From an uncultured Hungatella sp. (GTDB lineage: Bacteria; Bacillota; Clostridia; Lachnospirales; Lachnospiraceae), in NCBI GenBank assembly GCA_910579515.1, contig CAJTUV010000006.1, forward strand, positions 51,379 to 115,378: 64,000 nucleotides of DNA. Direction: 5' to 3'. A program made the translations under genes and the position numbers. The notes beneath the pieces were generated by a model. The model was given only the letters and a program-made list of their open reading frames with translations, was not told where the DNA came from and searched no databases. Below, in pieces: positions 45,801-54,222 of this stretch. How positions within the stretch are numbered: the first letter of the stretch is position 1; every line of letters begins with the position of its first letter.

Positions 45801-45842
45801 AGGCGGCTGCACAGGGAAATTTTCTTGTGCAGCCGCCTTGCG
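45801..45842 (+). terminator. Bidirectional terminator GH31 / AGCS
   Basis: AGGCGGCTGCACA (45801-45813) and its exact complement (45826-45838), 12-nt loop. GCGTTTTA follows on the plus strand and a pyrimidine-rich run on the minus strand; it separates two convergent genes. Confidence 0.75.
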
Positions 45843-45844
45843 TT

Positions 45845-47254
45845 TTATCCATTTCCTTTCTGTTTTTCATACTCTTTCAGGGCCTCCAGGGCTTCCTTGG
45901 ACATGGGAAGAATGACGATGATGTTGAAAATGGTCATCAGTCCGATTCCTACGTCTCCCAAATCCCAGACAAAGGTGTAAGCGGCCAGGCCGCCGATAAA
46001 GAGCATGATCAGAGCCAGCACTTTATAAAGGGTCTGGGAGATCCAGTTGTCTCCAAAGAGATAGGCTACATTGGAGCGGGCGTAAAACAAGATGCCGATA
46101 AAAGTGGAAAAGGAAAACAGCCATAATATCAGGGCGATAAAAATGACTCCAAACCGGCCTAAATGATAGTCCATGGAAGCCTGAAGCAGATCCATGCCGT
46201 TTAAACCGACAATATGCTGGGCTGGGGTCACCAGCATGATGAAAGCGGTACAACTGCAGATTACTATGGTGTCGATAAACACGCCGAGAGCCTGCAAAAG
46301 GCCAGTCTTTACGGGATGGCTGGTGTCTCCTGCGGCGGCTGCGCAGGGGGCGGAGCCGGAACCCGCTTCATTAGAGAACAGCCCCCGTTTTACTCCGTTC
46401 ATCAAGATCGCTCCAAAGCCCCCGGCCACTGCCTGGCGCAGTCCAAAGGCTTCCTCAAAGATCTGTTTAAACACAGAGGGCATCACAGTGATGTTTTTTA
46501 AAATAAGAAAGATGGTCATGACAAAATAGCAAGCTGCCATGATGGGGACCAGAATGTCTAATACCTTTACGGTTGCGTTCTTTCGAAGAACAATGACTGC
46601 CGATAAAGCCACAAGGACAATGGTGGTGTAAATAGGCGGAATGTGGAAGGCATTCTGGAAGGCGGCGGATACAGAGTTACTGATTACCTGACTGATGCCG
46701 CACCAGCAGATCAGACCGGAAATGGCGAATAAAATAGCGGTAATGGAACGTTTTCCCATTTTTTTGCCACGTTTTTGCTTGACAAATCCATGAATGTAAT
46801 AGGCAGGACCGCCTCGGTAGCCGCCGTAAAGGGGATCTTTTTCCTTGTAAAGCTGGGCGAGAGTGGCCTCGATAAAGGCAGTAGAGGAACCGATGAGGGC
46901 GGAGAGCCACATCCAGAATACGGCTCCTGCGCCGCCTGCAGAGATGGCGGCCACTACACCAATCATATTTCCCATACCTACTCTGGTGGCTGTGGAGACT
47001 ACCAAAGCCTGAAGGCCGGAAATAGCGCCTTTGTGGGAGGAACTGATTCGTTTCTCTTTTGTTACCCGCAGCATGTCTGGAAACAGACGGATGGGAAGGA
47101 AGCGGGTGCGGACAGTGAAATAGATACCTGTGGGAATTAAGAGAAGCACCAGCAATGAGACGCCCATAGAGTTGCCGCCAGGAAGGGAAAGGGTGAAGAG
47201 GTCTCCCCATAAGAGTGAGTATATCGTGGAAATGACAGTTACAATCGTATTCAT
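45845..47254 (-). CDS. Sodium:alanine (amino acid) symporter, AGCS family
   Basis: Na+-coupled alanine/glycine symporter, 469 aa, about 11 membrane helices. Family hallmarks: TATRVGMGNMIGVVAAISAGGAGAVFWMW (here cited as its region near residue 90), YRGGPAYYIHG, GLFSNEAGSGSAPCAAAA and the C-terminal FGDNWISQTLYKVLAL. It is divergent from a LysR regulator 120 bp away, which probably controls it. A cytoplasmic tail ends the protein (EYEKQKGNG). Confidence 0.9.
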   Translation of the reverse strand: MNTIVTVISTIYSLLWGDLFTLSLPGGNSMGVSLLVLLLIPTGIYFTVRTRFLPIRLFPDMLRVTKEKRISSSHKGAISGLQALVVSTATRVGMGNMIGVVAAISAGGAGAVFWMWLSALIGSSTAFIEATLAQLYKEKDPLYGGYRGGPAYYIHGFVKQKRGKKMGKRSITAILFAISGLICWCGISQVISNSVSAAFQNAFHIPPIYTTIVLVALSAVIVLRKNATVKVLDILVPIMAACYFVMTIFLILKNITVMPSVFKQIFEEAFGLRQAVAGGFGAILMNGVKRGLFSNEAGSGSAPCAAAAGDTSHPVKTGLLQALGVFIDTIVICSCTAFIMLVTPAQHIVGLNGMDLLQASMDYHLGRFGVIFIALILWLFSFSTFIGILFYARSNVAYLFGDNWISQTLYKVLALIMLFIGGLAAYTFVWDLGDVGIGLMTIFNIIVILPMSKEALEALKEYEKQKGNG

Positions 47255-47298
47255 GACCTGATTCCTTTCTTTTGTTGATTTTGCAGTATGTATAGTAT

Positions 47299-47327
47299 AT
47301 AATATGGAATATCATTTGTAAAATCAA
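47299..47327 (-). promoter_or_regulatory. Promoter of the AGCS gene
   Basis: On the minus strand TTGATT (47327-47322), 17 bp, TATTAT (47304-47299). The 120-bp divergent region is very AT-rich and probably carries the LysR binding site. Confidence 0.55.
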
Positions 47328-47374
47328 TAAAATCAATAAGATAAATCGAATTTTTAGATGGATGGGGAAAACAG

Positions 47375-48250
47375 ATGGATTTGAAGAATATCAGAACGTT
47401 TATCTATGTGGCGGAGCTGGCTAATTTTACCAAGGCAGCGGAACTTTTGGGTTTTTCTCAGTCTACGGTCTCTTTTCAGATCAAGCAGTTGGAAAACGAA
47501 CTGAATGTGAAATTGTTTGAGCGCATTAATCACACAGTGAAGCTGACGGAGCAAGGAAGAGGGTTTTTGAAATATGCTCATGAAATGGATAAATTGACTC
47601 AGGAGATGGCGGTTCAGTTGAGGGAAGAAAAGGAGATTACAGGCCACATCCGCGTGGCAATGGCAGACAGTCTTTGCGTACTTTTTGGGGAACGGCTGGA
47701 ACAGTTTTGGCTTCGGAATCCTAAAATCAGTCTGAAGGTGGTTGCAGCAGGCACGGAGGAAATGATTCGTCTGTTAAATCACAATGAGGTGGATTTAGTG
47801 TTTACTCTTGACAATCATATCTATGACACAGAATATCATATCCTTCGAGAAGAAAAGATAAACACCCATTTTGTGGCAGCTTTTGGCTTCCCTCTGGCTG
47901 ATGGCCGTCCAATTTCTATTTATGATATAATAAAGTATCCTTTTCTTTTGACGGAAAAAGGAATGAGTTACCGCAGACTGATGGATGAGAGGCTGGCGGC
48001 TCTTTCTTTGGAGGTTCACTCTGTGTTTGAAACTGGAAATACGGAGGTAATATGCAGACTGGTGGAACAAGGAGCAGGATGCTCTTTTTTGCCGGATTAT
48101 GTGACTGAGGCTGGGGTAAAACAGGGGCGGCTGGTCCGGCTTTTGGTGGAGGATTTTCAGATTGATGTCTGGAAGCAGCTGATCTGTCACAGGGATAAAT
48201 GGATTTCTCCTCAGATGGAAGCAGTGATGGAATATTGTGTAGAAATATAG
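47375..48250 (+). CDS. LysR family transcriptional regulator
   Basis: 291 aa. The winged helix-turn-helix at residues 3-60 (NIRTFIYVAELANFTKAAELLGFSQSTVSFQIKQLE is the usual LTTR N-terminus, residues 5-39) is followed by a periplasmic-binding-like effector domain with VRVAMADSLCVLFGERL. It is divergent from the amino-acid symporter, the classic arrangement for LysR control of the neighbour. The effector is unknown. Confidence 0.9.
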   Translation: MDLKNIRTFIYVAELANFTKAAELLGFSQSTVSFQIKQLENELNVKLFERINHTVKLTEQGRGFLKYAHEMDKLTQEMAVQLREEKEITGHIRVAMADSLCVLFGERLEQFWLRNPKISLKVVAAGTEEMIRLLNHNEVDLVFTLDNHIYDTEYHILREEKINTHFVAAFGFPLADGRPISIYDIIKYPFLLTEKGMSYRRLMDERLAALSLEVHSVFETGNTEVICRLVEQGAGCSFLPDYVTEAGVKQGRLVRLLVEDFQIDVWKQLICHRDKWISPQMEAVMEYCVEI

Positions 48251-48307
48251 AGATTGGAGGCTGACAGTTAAGAAAGAGATAAGAAATATTTGTTTCGATT
48301 TCTCTTC

Positions 48308-48336
48308 TTGTAATTAGAATTAAATAGAGTTATAAT
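48308..48336 (+). promoter_or_regulatory. Promoter of the Mrp/Mbh-type operon
   Basis: TTGTAA (48308-48313), 17 bp, TATAAT (48331-48336); about 30 bp of leader before the first gene. Confidence 0.75.
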
Positions 48337-48372
48337 AAAGCCCGAAGTTTTTGAGAAAGGGGGATTTTAGGG

Positions 48373-48849
48373 ATGTTTTTATTATTTTTTGCGGTGTGGC
48401 TGATTCTTAACGGCAAAGTGACAATGGAAATTTGTATCTTTGGCCTGCTGATATCAGCCGCGCTTTTCTGTTTTATCTGCAAGTATATGGATTACAGTAT
48501 ACAAAGCGAGATACTTTTGTTTCGGCTTGTTCCATGGCTGCTCCGGTATTTCTGGGTGTTGGTTCAGGAGATTGTAAAGGCTAATGTGGCTGTTCTTAAA
48601 ATCATAATCTCCCCGGAACTTCAGCCAGAACCAGCTATCGTGTATTTTGATACGGATTTTAAAACGGGAATTGCCAAGGTGTTTCTGGCCAATTCTATCA
48701 CGCTGACACCTGGGACCATTACGGTGTCGGTAGAGGAAAATCGGTTTTGTGTTCATTGTCTGGACAAGGAGTTGGCAGAAGGACTGGAGGATTCGGTGTT
48801 TGTGGAGCTGTTAAGAGAGATGGAGGCGAAGGAAGAGAGATGGAAATGA
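48373..48849 (+). CDS. mrpE: Na+/H+ antiporter subunit E (MrpE/MnhE)
   Basis: Small membrane subunit, 158 aa, of the multi-subunit cation/proton antiporter. Two N-terminal helices are followed by a cytoplasmic domain with the family motifs VVKANVAVLKIIISP-like (here IVKANVAVLKIIISP) and LANSITLTPGTITV. It is the first gene of a ten-gene operon in which most neighbours overlap by 4-8 bp. Position one corresponds to MbhA in archaeal Mbh clusters. Confidence 0.88.
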   Translation: MFLLFFAVWLILNGKVTMEICIFGLLISAALFCFICKYMDYSIQSEILLFRLVPWLLRYFWVLVQEIVKANVAVLKIIISPELQPEPAIVYFDTDFKTGIAKVFLANSITLTPGTITVSVEENRFCVHCLDKELAEGLEDSVFVELLREMEAKEERWK

Positions 48850-49211
48850 TCGGGCAGGCATATGGGATATTGTTGACCGGAGCCATGGTGATGCTGGCAG
48901 TCTTGATTGTTTTAAGCCTGGTTCGCTCTGTGCTAGGGCCTGGGATTTCGGACCGAATCATTGCGGTAAATATGACAGGAACAATGATTATCATGATTAT
49001 CGCCATATTGTCCGTGTTTTTGGAGGAAAACTATCTGGTGGATGTTTGCCTGATTTATGCCATGATCAGCTTTTTAGGCGTTGTGGTTCTCTGTAAGGTA
49101 TACACAGGTGTGTATCTCCAAAGAAAACATAGGAAGGCAGACTTAGGAGCTATTGACGACAACCTGCATCATCAAAAAAAGGAAAAGTCAGAAAAGGAGG
49201 AAATCGTATGA
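48846..49211 (+). CDS. mrpF: Na+/H+ antiporter subunit F (MrpF/MnhF)
   Basis: 121 aa, three membrane helices, with LVRSVLGPGISDRIIAVN as the family hallmark. ATG 48846 overlaps the previous stop (ATGA) and has GGAAGAG 8 nt upstream; ATG 48840 is also in frame. A hydrophilic tail of about 30 residues makes it longer than the usual 90 aa. It ends overlapping mrpG. Confidence 0.85.
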   Translation: MIGQAYGILLTGAMVMLAVLIVLSLVRSVLGPGISDRIIAVNMTGTMIIMIIAILSVFLEENYLVDVCLIYAMISFLGVVVLCKVYTGVYLQRKHRKADLGAIDDNLHHQKKEKSEKEEIV

Positions 49212-49567
49212 TAGGAGCTTGGATTCGATTTGTACTTTCTGTCGTCTGCCTTTTAATAGGATTGTTTTTTATGCTAGTGGCTGTTTTTGGCGTTAATCGG
49301 TTTCATAAGGCGTTGAATCGAATGCATGCCGCCGCATTGGGAGACACTCTGGGAATTTTGTTTGTGATTTTGGGGCTGATTCTCATGCGAGGATTTTCTA
49401 TGGATTCCTTAAAATTGTTTCTTGTGGTTTTGTTTTTCTGGATTGCTTCTCCGGTGTCTGGTCATATGATCAGCCGTTTGGAGGTTATGACGGATCAGGA
49501 ATTGGGAGAAGTAGCTCTGATTCACAGAGAAGAGCAAAACAAAGAGCCTGATTCAGGGGAGGAGTAA
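49208..49567 (+). CDS. mrpG: Na+/H+ antiporter subunit G (MrpG/MnhG)
   Basis: 119 aa, three membrane helices. The hallmarks are FGVNRFHKALNRMHAAALGDTLG (N-terminal third) and the helix that follows. A 4-bp overlap couples it to mrpF. Length is normal. Confidence 0.85.
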   Translation: MIGAWIRFVLSVVCLLIGLFFMLVAVFGVNRFHKALNRMHAAALGDTLGILFVILGLILMRGFSMDSLKLFLVVLFFWIASPVSGHMISRLEVMTDQELGEVALIHREEQNKEPDSGEE

Positions 49568-49569
49568 AG

Positions 49570-49824
49570 ATGGAACTGTTTAAGATCATTCTTTTAGTTT
49601 CTTTAATTGTATGTGCGGTGTCTGTGGCGTTTACGAAAGACCTGCTGACTTCGATTATTATTTTCATGTCTTACAGTCTCATTATGTGCGTGATCTGGGT
49701 GCTGCTTCAGTCGCCGGATCTGGCGATTACCGAGGCTGCAGTTGGAGCCGGCGTCACCAGTATCCTGTTTTTTGTGACATTGAAGAAGATTAGGGCTATC
49801 AGAAGGGAGGAACAGGATGAGTAG
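49570..49824 (+). CDS. DUF4040 / MbhD-like antiporter subunit
   Basis: 84 aa with three hydrophobic helices; SPDLAITEAAVGAGVTS is the DUF4040 hallmark. In Bacillus this part is the C-terminal region of MrpA, while in archaeal Mbh it is a separate protein (MbhD). Here too it is a separate gene. GGGGAGGAG precedes the start and the end overlaps the next gene by 8 bp. Confidence 0.8.
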   Translation: MELFKIILLVSLIVCAVSVAFTKDLLTSIIIFMSYSLIMCVIWVLLQSPDLAITEAAVGAGVTSILFFVTLKKIRAIRREEQDE

Positions 49825-50830
49825 GCGAAGGGACAATTATGAGAATAGCCGGTGGATGAAGTTTAAGAGATGGGTGGACGGAGAGACAGACCCTCTGGCC
49901 GGCCGGATGGAAGCCAGGGCTTATGAGGACAAGAAAGCCTCCCACAGCTCAAACCATGGAAGGGAAAGGCTGGAGGATTTGGAGGCGGACACAGAGGAGG
50001 TACTAAAACGGCTTCCGATTTTTGCAAACGGCTATGACAGCGTGGTGGACAAAGGACTAATGGCTTTCAGGCGGATGTACAAAGTTATGTCTGTGCTTTT
50101 GTGCGCAGGTATAATCGCTGTGCTTTTGTGGACGGTGTCATATCTTCCTGTGTTCGGTGATGCGAAAAATCCAGATAATAATGAAGTGTCAGCCCGCTAT
50201 ATTGAAAAAGGGCTTCAGGAAACAGGAGCGGTCAATATTGTTACAGGTATGATTCTGGATTACCGTGCCTTTGATACATTTGGAGAGTCCTGCGTGTTGT
50301 TTATCGCTTCTTGCTGTGTTCTGGTACTTCTTCGAATTGATGATGCAAGCAAGGACGAGCATGTGCAGATGAGAAAAAAGGAAGCGGAATATGATCGGCT
50401 GTATGAGCCTAAGAATGATATTATTTTACAAAAATGCGCTTGTATATTGGTGCCGATTATTATGATATTTGGAATCTACATTGTGCTCAACGGACACCTG
50501 TCTCCGGGTGGAGGATTTTCTGGCGGGGCAGTTTTAGGCTCTGGGCTAATCTTATACTTAAATGCTTTTGGCTTTCAAAAGACTGGCAGATTCTTTACTC
50601 AAAAGGTTTATCAGAGAGTCACTTTGTCTGCCTTAACCTTTTACTGTCTTGCCAAAAGCTATTCCTTTTTCACAGGAGCCAACCATTTGAAGAGTGGAAT
50701 TCCTCTTGGAACACCAGGGGCTATTTTAAGCAGTGGACTGATTCTGCCTCTGAATATCTGTGTGGGGTTGGTGGTGGCTTGTACCATGTACGTGTTTTAC
50801 ACCTTGTTCCGGAAGGGGGGAATGAAATGA
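49817..50830 (+). CDS. MbhE-MnhB fusion subunit of the antiporter
   Basis: 337 aa. An N-terminal hydrophilic stretch of about 85 residues precedes a helix (VMSVLLCAGIIAVLLWTVSY) and an MbhE-like domain ending AFDTFGESCVLFIAS. This is followed by a full MnhB domain (FGIYIVLNGHLSPGGGF, then SGGAVLGSG). In Mbh these are two proteins (MbhE and MbhF), so the gene is a fusion. The hydrophilic N-terminus is unusual and unexplained. Confidence 0.78.
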   Translation: MSRRRDNYENSRWMKFKRWVDGETDPLAGRMEARAYEDKKASHSSNHGRERLEDLEADTEEVLKRLPIFANGYDSVVDKGLMAFRRMYKVMSVLLCAGIIAVLLWTVSYLPVFGDAKNPDNNEVSARYIEKGLQETGAVNIVTGMILDYRAFDTFGESCVLFIASCCVLVLLRIDDASKDEHVQMRKKEAEYDRLYEPKNDIILQKCACILVPIIMIFGIYIVLNGHLSPGGGFSGGAVLGSGLILYLNAFGFQKTGRFFTQKVYQRVTLSALTFYCLAKSYSFFTGANHLKSGIPLGTPGAILSSGLILPLNICVGLVVACTMYVFYTLFRKGGMK

Positions 50831-51204
50831 TACAGCACATTTTTCTGAATCTGGAGGAAGCGGTTTCTGTGATTTTATTTGGTATTGGATTTACTATGCT
50901 GCTTCTGCACCAAAATCTGATTAAAAAGATTATGGGAATGAATATTATGGATACTGCGGTTTATCTGTTTCTGGCTGCCAAAGGCTATATCAACGGGCGT
51001 ATGGTTCCTATTGTGGTGGATGGGATTCAAGACGCTTCCGCATACATCAATCCTGTGCCCAGCGGCCTGGTTCTTACAGGAATTGTGGTGTCAGTGAGTA
51101 CCACGGCTCTTATGCTGGCTCTGACGATTCGCTTGTATGAGCGGTATGGTTCTTTGAGTCTGGACCAGATTCTCACACAGATAAAGGAGGAAGAAAGGGC
51201 ATGA
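50827..51204 (+). CDS. mrpC: Na+/H+ antiporter subunit C (MrpC/NuoK-like)
   Basis: 125 aa, three membrane helices, homologous to NuoK of complex I. GFTMLLLHQNLIKKIMGMNI and VPSGLVLTGIVVSVSTTALM are typical. The start ATG 50827 overlaps the previous stop (ATGA) and the end overlaps the next gene by 4 bp. Confidence 0.85.
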   Translation: MIQHIFLNLEEAVSVILFGIGFTMLLLHQNLIKKIMGMNIMDTAVYLFLAAKGYINGRMVPIVVDGIQDASAYINPVPSGLVLTGIVVSVSTTALMLALTIRLYERYGSLSLDQILTQIKEEERA

Positions 51205-52712
51205 GTTTTGTACAGAATTTTCCGTTTTTCTCCATTATAATTGCCATGTTTTCTGGAATTGTGTCCTCAGTGCTTCCTGGAAAAGCAGCAAAACGGCTAA
51301 GCTTCTTCGCTATTGGGATCACCACGCTGATGTCTGCTGCGGTTCTTGCTTTCTGCCTGGGCACAGGGGAAAGTTATACTTATATGATGGGACATTTTCC
51401 GGCGCCTTGGGGGAATGAGATTCGAGCCGGAGTGTTAGAGGCTCTGACGGCTCTGCTGTTTGGAATCGTGATGTTTCTGGCAGTTTTAGGAGGGTTGGAT
51501 TACACGAAGGTAGACGTAGAGGAGAGCAAACAGAATCTGTTTTACATTCTGATTGATTTGATGTTAAGTTCTCTTCTGGCTCTGGTTTATACAAACGACT
51601 TGTTTACCGCATATGTGTTTGTGGAAATTAATACTATCGCAGGCTGCGGCCTGATTATGATTCGACAGAAGGGGCGCAGCATGTCCTCTGCTATCCGCTA
51701 CATGATTTTCAGCCAGTTGGGCTCAGGGCTATTTTTAATTGGGTTAAGCCTTTTATATGATGTAACGGGTCATCTTCTCATGAGCCCTGCCAAGGAAGAA
51801 GTAGGACAGATTATGGCTGCGGGTATCTATAAGATTCCCATGCTGGTCATTCTTGCCGTAATCAGTGTTGGACTTGCCATTAAAAGCGGTTTGTATCCCT
51901 TTCATTACTGGATTCCTGATACCTATGGATACGCCACGCCAACGGCCAGTGCCATCCTTTCGGGTCTGGTGTCTAAGGGCTATATTTTTTTGCTGATTAA
52001 AATCTTTTACAGAGTTTTAGGACGGGAAAATGTGATAGACAGCTATTTGGCAAATGTGCTCTTTCTCTTTGGCGTGGCTGGGATGCTTATGGGGTCTATC
52101 CATGCCATTGCGCAGAAGGATACAAGACGGATGATCGCCTATTCTTCTGTGGCTCAAATCGGGTATATCTATATGGGCATCGGCCTGGGGACTCAGGCAG
52201 GAATGGTGGCTGCAATCTTTCATATTTTTTCTCATTCTGCTTCGAAAGCGCTTCTGTTTATCAGTTCTGTGGGACTGTATGAGGTGTCTGAAAATAAGAA
52301 GGATTATTTAAGTCTAAGGGGAGCGGGATACCGCAATCCTATGGCAGGAATCGGATTCGGGGTCGGAGCTTTGTCTATGGTGGGCGTGCCTATGCTGGCA
52401 GGATTTATCTCCAAGCTTTTGTTTGCCACCTCTGCTCTGGAAAGCCCGCATAAGATGTTTATCACATTACTTGCTCTGGCATTCAGTACTGTGCTGAACG
52501 CAATCTATTTTCTGAGAATGGTGATTACTTTATATCGTCCCTCTACGTCTTCGGAAGGCAAAGAAACAGAGGATGAGCCGATTGAAGCCAAAAAATCTTC
52601 CTGGAATCTGCGTCTGGCAATTCTGTGTTTTATTGTGCTGAACTTAGTCCTTGGAATGAGTTCTCAGCCGATTGTTGCGGCTATCGGCGATGGGCTTATG
52701 ATGTTTGAGTAA
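51201..52712 (+). CDS. mrpD: Antiporter subunit D (MrpD/NuoN-like), first of four
   Basis: Proton-conducting subunit of 503 aa, about 14 helices. The functional residues of the NuoL/M/N family are visible: the glutamate in AYVFVEINTIA and the lysine in AIKSGLYPFHYWIPD. VSKGYIFLLIKIFYRV and the QIGYIYMGIGL segment also fit. It corresponds to MbhH at the end of the antiporter block of Mbh. Translationally coupled to mrpC. Confidence 0.85.
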   Translation: MSFVQNFPFFSIIIAMFSGIVSSVLPGKAAKRLSFFAIGITTLMSAAVLAFCLGTGESYTYMMGHFPAPWGNEIRAGVLEALTALLFGIVMFLAVLGGLDYTKVDVEESKQNLFYILIDLMLSSLLALVYTNDLFTAYVFVEINTIAGCGLIMIRQKGRSMSSAIRYMIFSQLGSGLFLIGLSLLYDVTGHLLMSPAKEEVGQIMAAGIYKIPMLVILAVISVGLAIKSGLYPFHYWIPDTYGYATPTASAILSGLVSKGYIFLLIKIFYRVLGRENVIDSYLANVLFLFGVAGMLMGSIHAIAQKDTRRMIAYSSVAQIGYIYMGIGLGTQAGMVAAIFHIFSHSASKALLFISSVGLYEVSENKKDYLSLRGAGYRNPMAGIGFGVGALSMVGVPMLAGFISKLLFATSALESPHKMFITLLALAFSTVLNAIYFLRMVITLYRPSTSSEGKETEDEPIEAKKSSWNLRLAILCFIVLNLVLGMSSQPIVAAIGDGLMMFE

Positions 52713-52726
52713 GAGGAGGAAAACGT

Positions 52727-54208
52727 ATGAAATTGCTGTTGCCGGTACTGTTACCGATTTTTGCAGGAATTTTGGTTTTGCTGTCAAAGGGATTGCGAAA
52801 AAAGAGAACATCGCTCACTGCCTTTGCTGCCTTTATTTTGGCTGTGGAAGCCTCACTGGTGCTCTGGGCGGTTTGGGAGGAGAGCAGTGTTGTGCTGTTT
52901 TCCCTGACAAATACTCTGACGATTGCTTTTCATGTAGATTCGATCGGTCGGCTGTTCGCGGTTCTGACTGTGGTTATGTGGCTTTTGGTGGGAATTTATG
53001 CAATGGCCTATATGAAGCATGAGCATGAAGAGCATAAGTTTTTTGGGTATTACCTGATTGTGACAGGTATTTTGATAGGCCTTGATTTTTCATCCAATTT
53101 GATTACCATGTATGTGTTCTATGAACTGATGACTTTAACTTCTCTGCCGCTTGTGCTCCATGAGAGGACGAAGGAGGCGGTACAGGCGGGATTAAAGTAT
53201 CTGTTTTATTCTGTGGCAGGAGCGTTTTTTGCCTTGTTTGGAATTTTCTTTCTGGCAAGTGTCTGCAGCAGTCTGGAATTTGTTCCCGGCGGTGTTTTGG
53301 CCGGAGAGGCTGTAGCAGGAAAAGAAGGGCTTCTGCTGACGGCGGCTTGTTGTATGATTATTGGTTTTGGCACAAAGGCGGGTATGTTTCCGTTCCATGG
53401 CTGGCTGCCTACAGCTCATCCGGTAGCTCCGGCTCCTGCCAGCGCAGTGCTGTCCGGTGTTATTACCAAGGCTGGCGTGTTGGCAGTGATTCGTGTGATT
53501 TACTATATTATCGGACAGGATTTAATTCGTGGGACCTGGGTGCAGACCGTGTGGGTGGTTCTGTCTCTCGCTACAGTCTTTATGGGTTCCATGCTTGCTT
53601 ACAAGGAGCATGTGCTTAAGAAGCGGCTGGCTTATTCGACCGTAAGCCAGGTATCCTATATTATGTTTGGCTTAAGTCTGCTTGAGCCTACAGCTTTTGT
53701 GGGAGCCCTGTCCCATGTGGTGTTTCATTCTATTATCAAAAATGGTTTGTTTATGACGGCTGGGGCTATTATTGTGACAACAGGATGGACAAGAGTGGAG
53801 CAGATGAGAGGTCTGGGAAGAATAATGCCCTTTACGCTGGCAGGTTATACGGTGCTGTCTCTGGCTCTGGTGGGAATTCCGCCAGCCAGCGGTTTTGTCA
53901 GCAAATGGTATCTTGCCACAGGCGCTATGGCCTCCGGAGTTGGAGTTTGGGCTTTCGTAGGACCTGTGGTCCTGCTGATCAGCGCCCTTTTGACGGCTGG
54001 GTATTTGCTTCCTGTGACCATTCAGGGGTTTTTCCCTGGCAAGGATTTTGATGATTCGGAGCTGAAAAAACGGAAACTGTTGAAAAGGGAGCCGGCCTTA
54101 TTTATGCTTGGACCTATCCTGCTTCTGGCGGCTGTTGCGCTGCTGTTGGGATGTTTCCCAGGAAGCCTGATTCAGATGGTTCAGTCCATTGGGGCTTTGG
54201 CGCTTTGA
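52727..54208 (+). CDS. NuoL/M/N-like antiporter subunit, second of four
   Basis: 493 aa, about 14 helices. The key glutamate is in YVFYELMTLTSLPLV and the key lysine in GFGTKAGMFPFHGWLP. TAHPVAPAPASAVLSGVITKAG is the usual proton-channel signature. GGAGGAAAA precedes ATG 52727. Most similar in form to MrpD/MbhH paralogues rather than to MrpA, as it has no C-terminal extension. Confidence 0.82.
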   Translation: MKLLLPVLLPIFAGILVLLSKGLRKKRTSLTAFAAFILAVEASLVLWAVWEESSVVLFSLTNTLTIAFHVDSIGRLFAVLTVVMWLLVGIYAMAYMKHEHEEHKFFGYYLIVTGILIGLDFSSNLITMYVFYELMTLTSLPLVLHERTKEAVQAGLKYLFYSVAGAFFALFGIFFLASVCSSLEFVPGGVLAGEAVAGKEGLLLTAACCMIIGFGTKAGMFPFHGWLPTAHPVAPAPASAVLSGVITKAGVLAVIRVIYYIIGQDLIRGTWVQTVWVVLSLATVFMGSMLAYKEHVLKKRLAYSTVSQVSYIMFGLSLLEPTAFVGALSHVVFHSIIKNGLFMTAGAIIVTTGWTRVEQMRGLGRIMPFTLAGYTVLSLALVGIPPASGFVSKWYLATGAMASGVGVWAFVGPVVLLISALLTAGYLLPVTIQGFFPGKDFDDSELKKRKLLKREPALFMLGPILLLAAVALLLGCFPGSLIQMVQSIGALAL

Positions 54209-54222
54209 CGGAGGGATGTATG

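Noticed and set aside
48747..48845. Extended N-terminus for subunit F
   Set aside because: It lies inside mrpE; the MIGQAYG start has the proper ribosome site and the usual coupling overlap.
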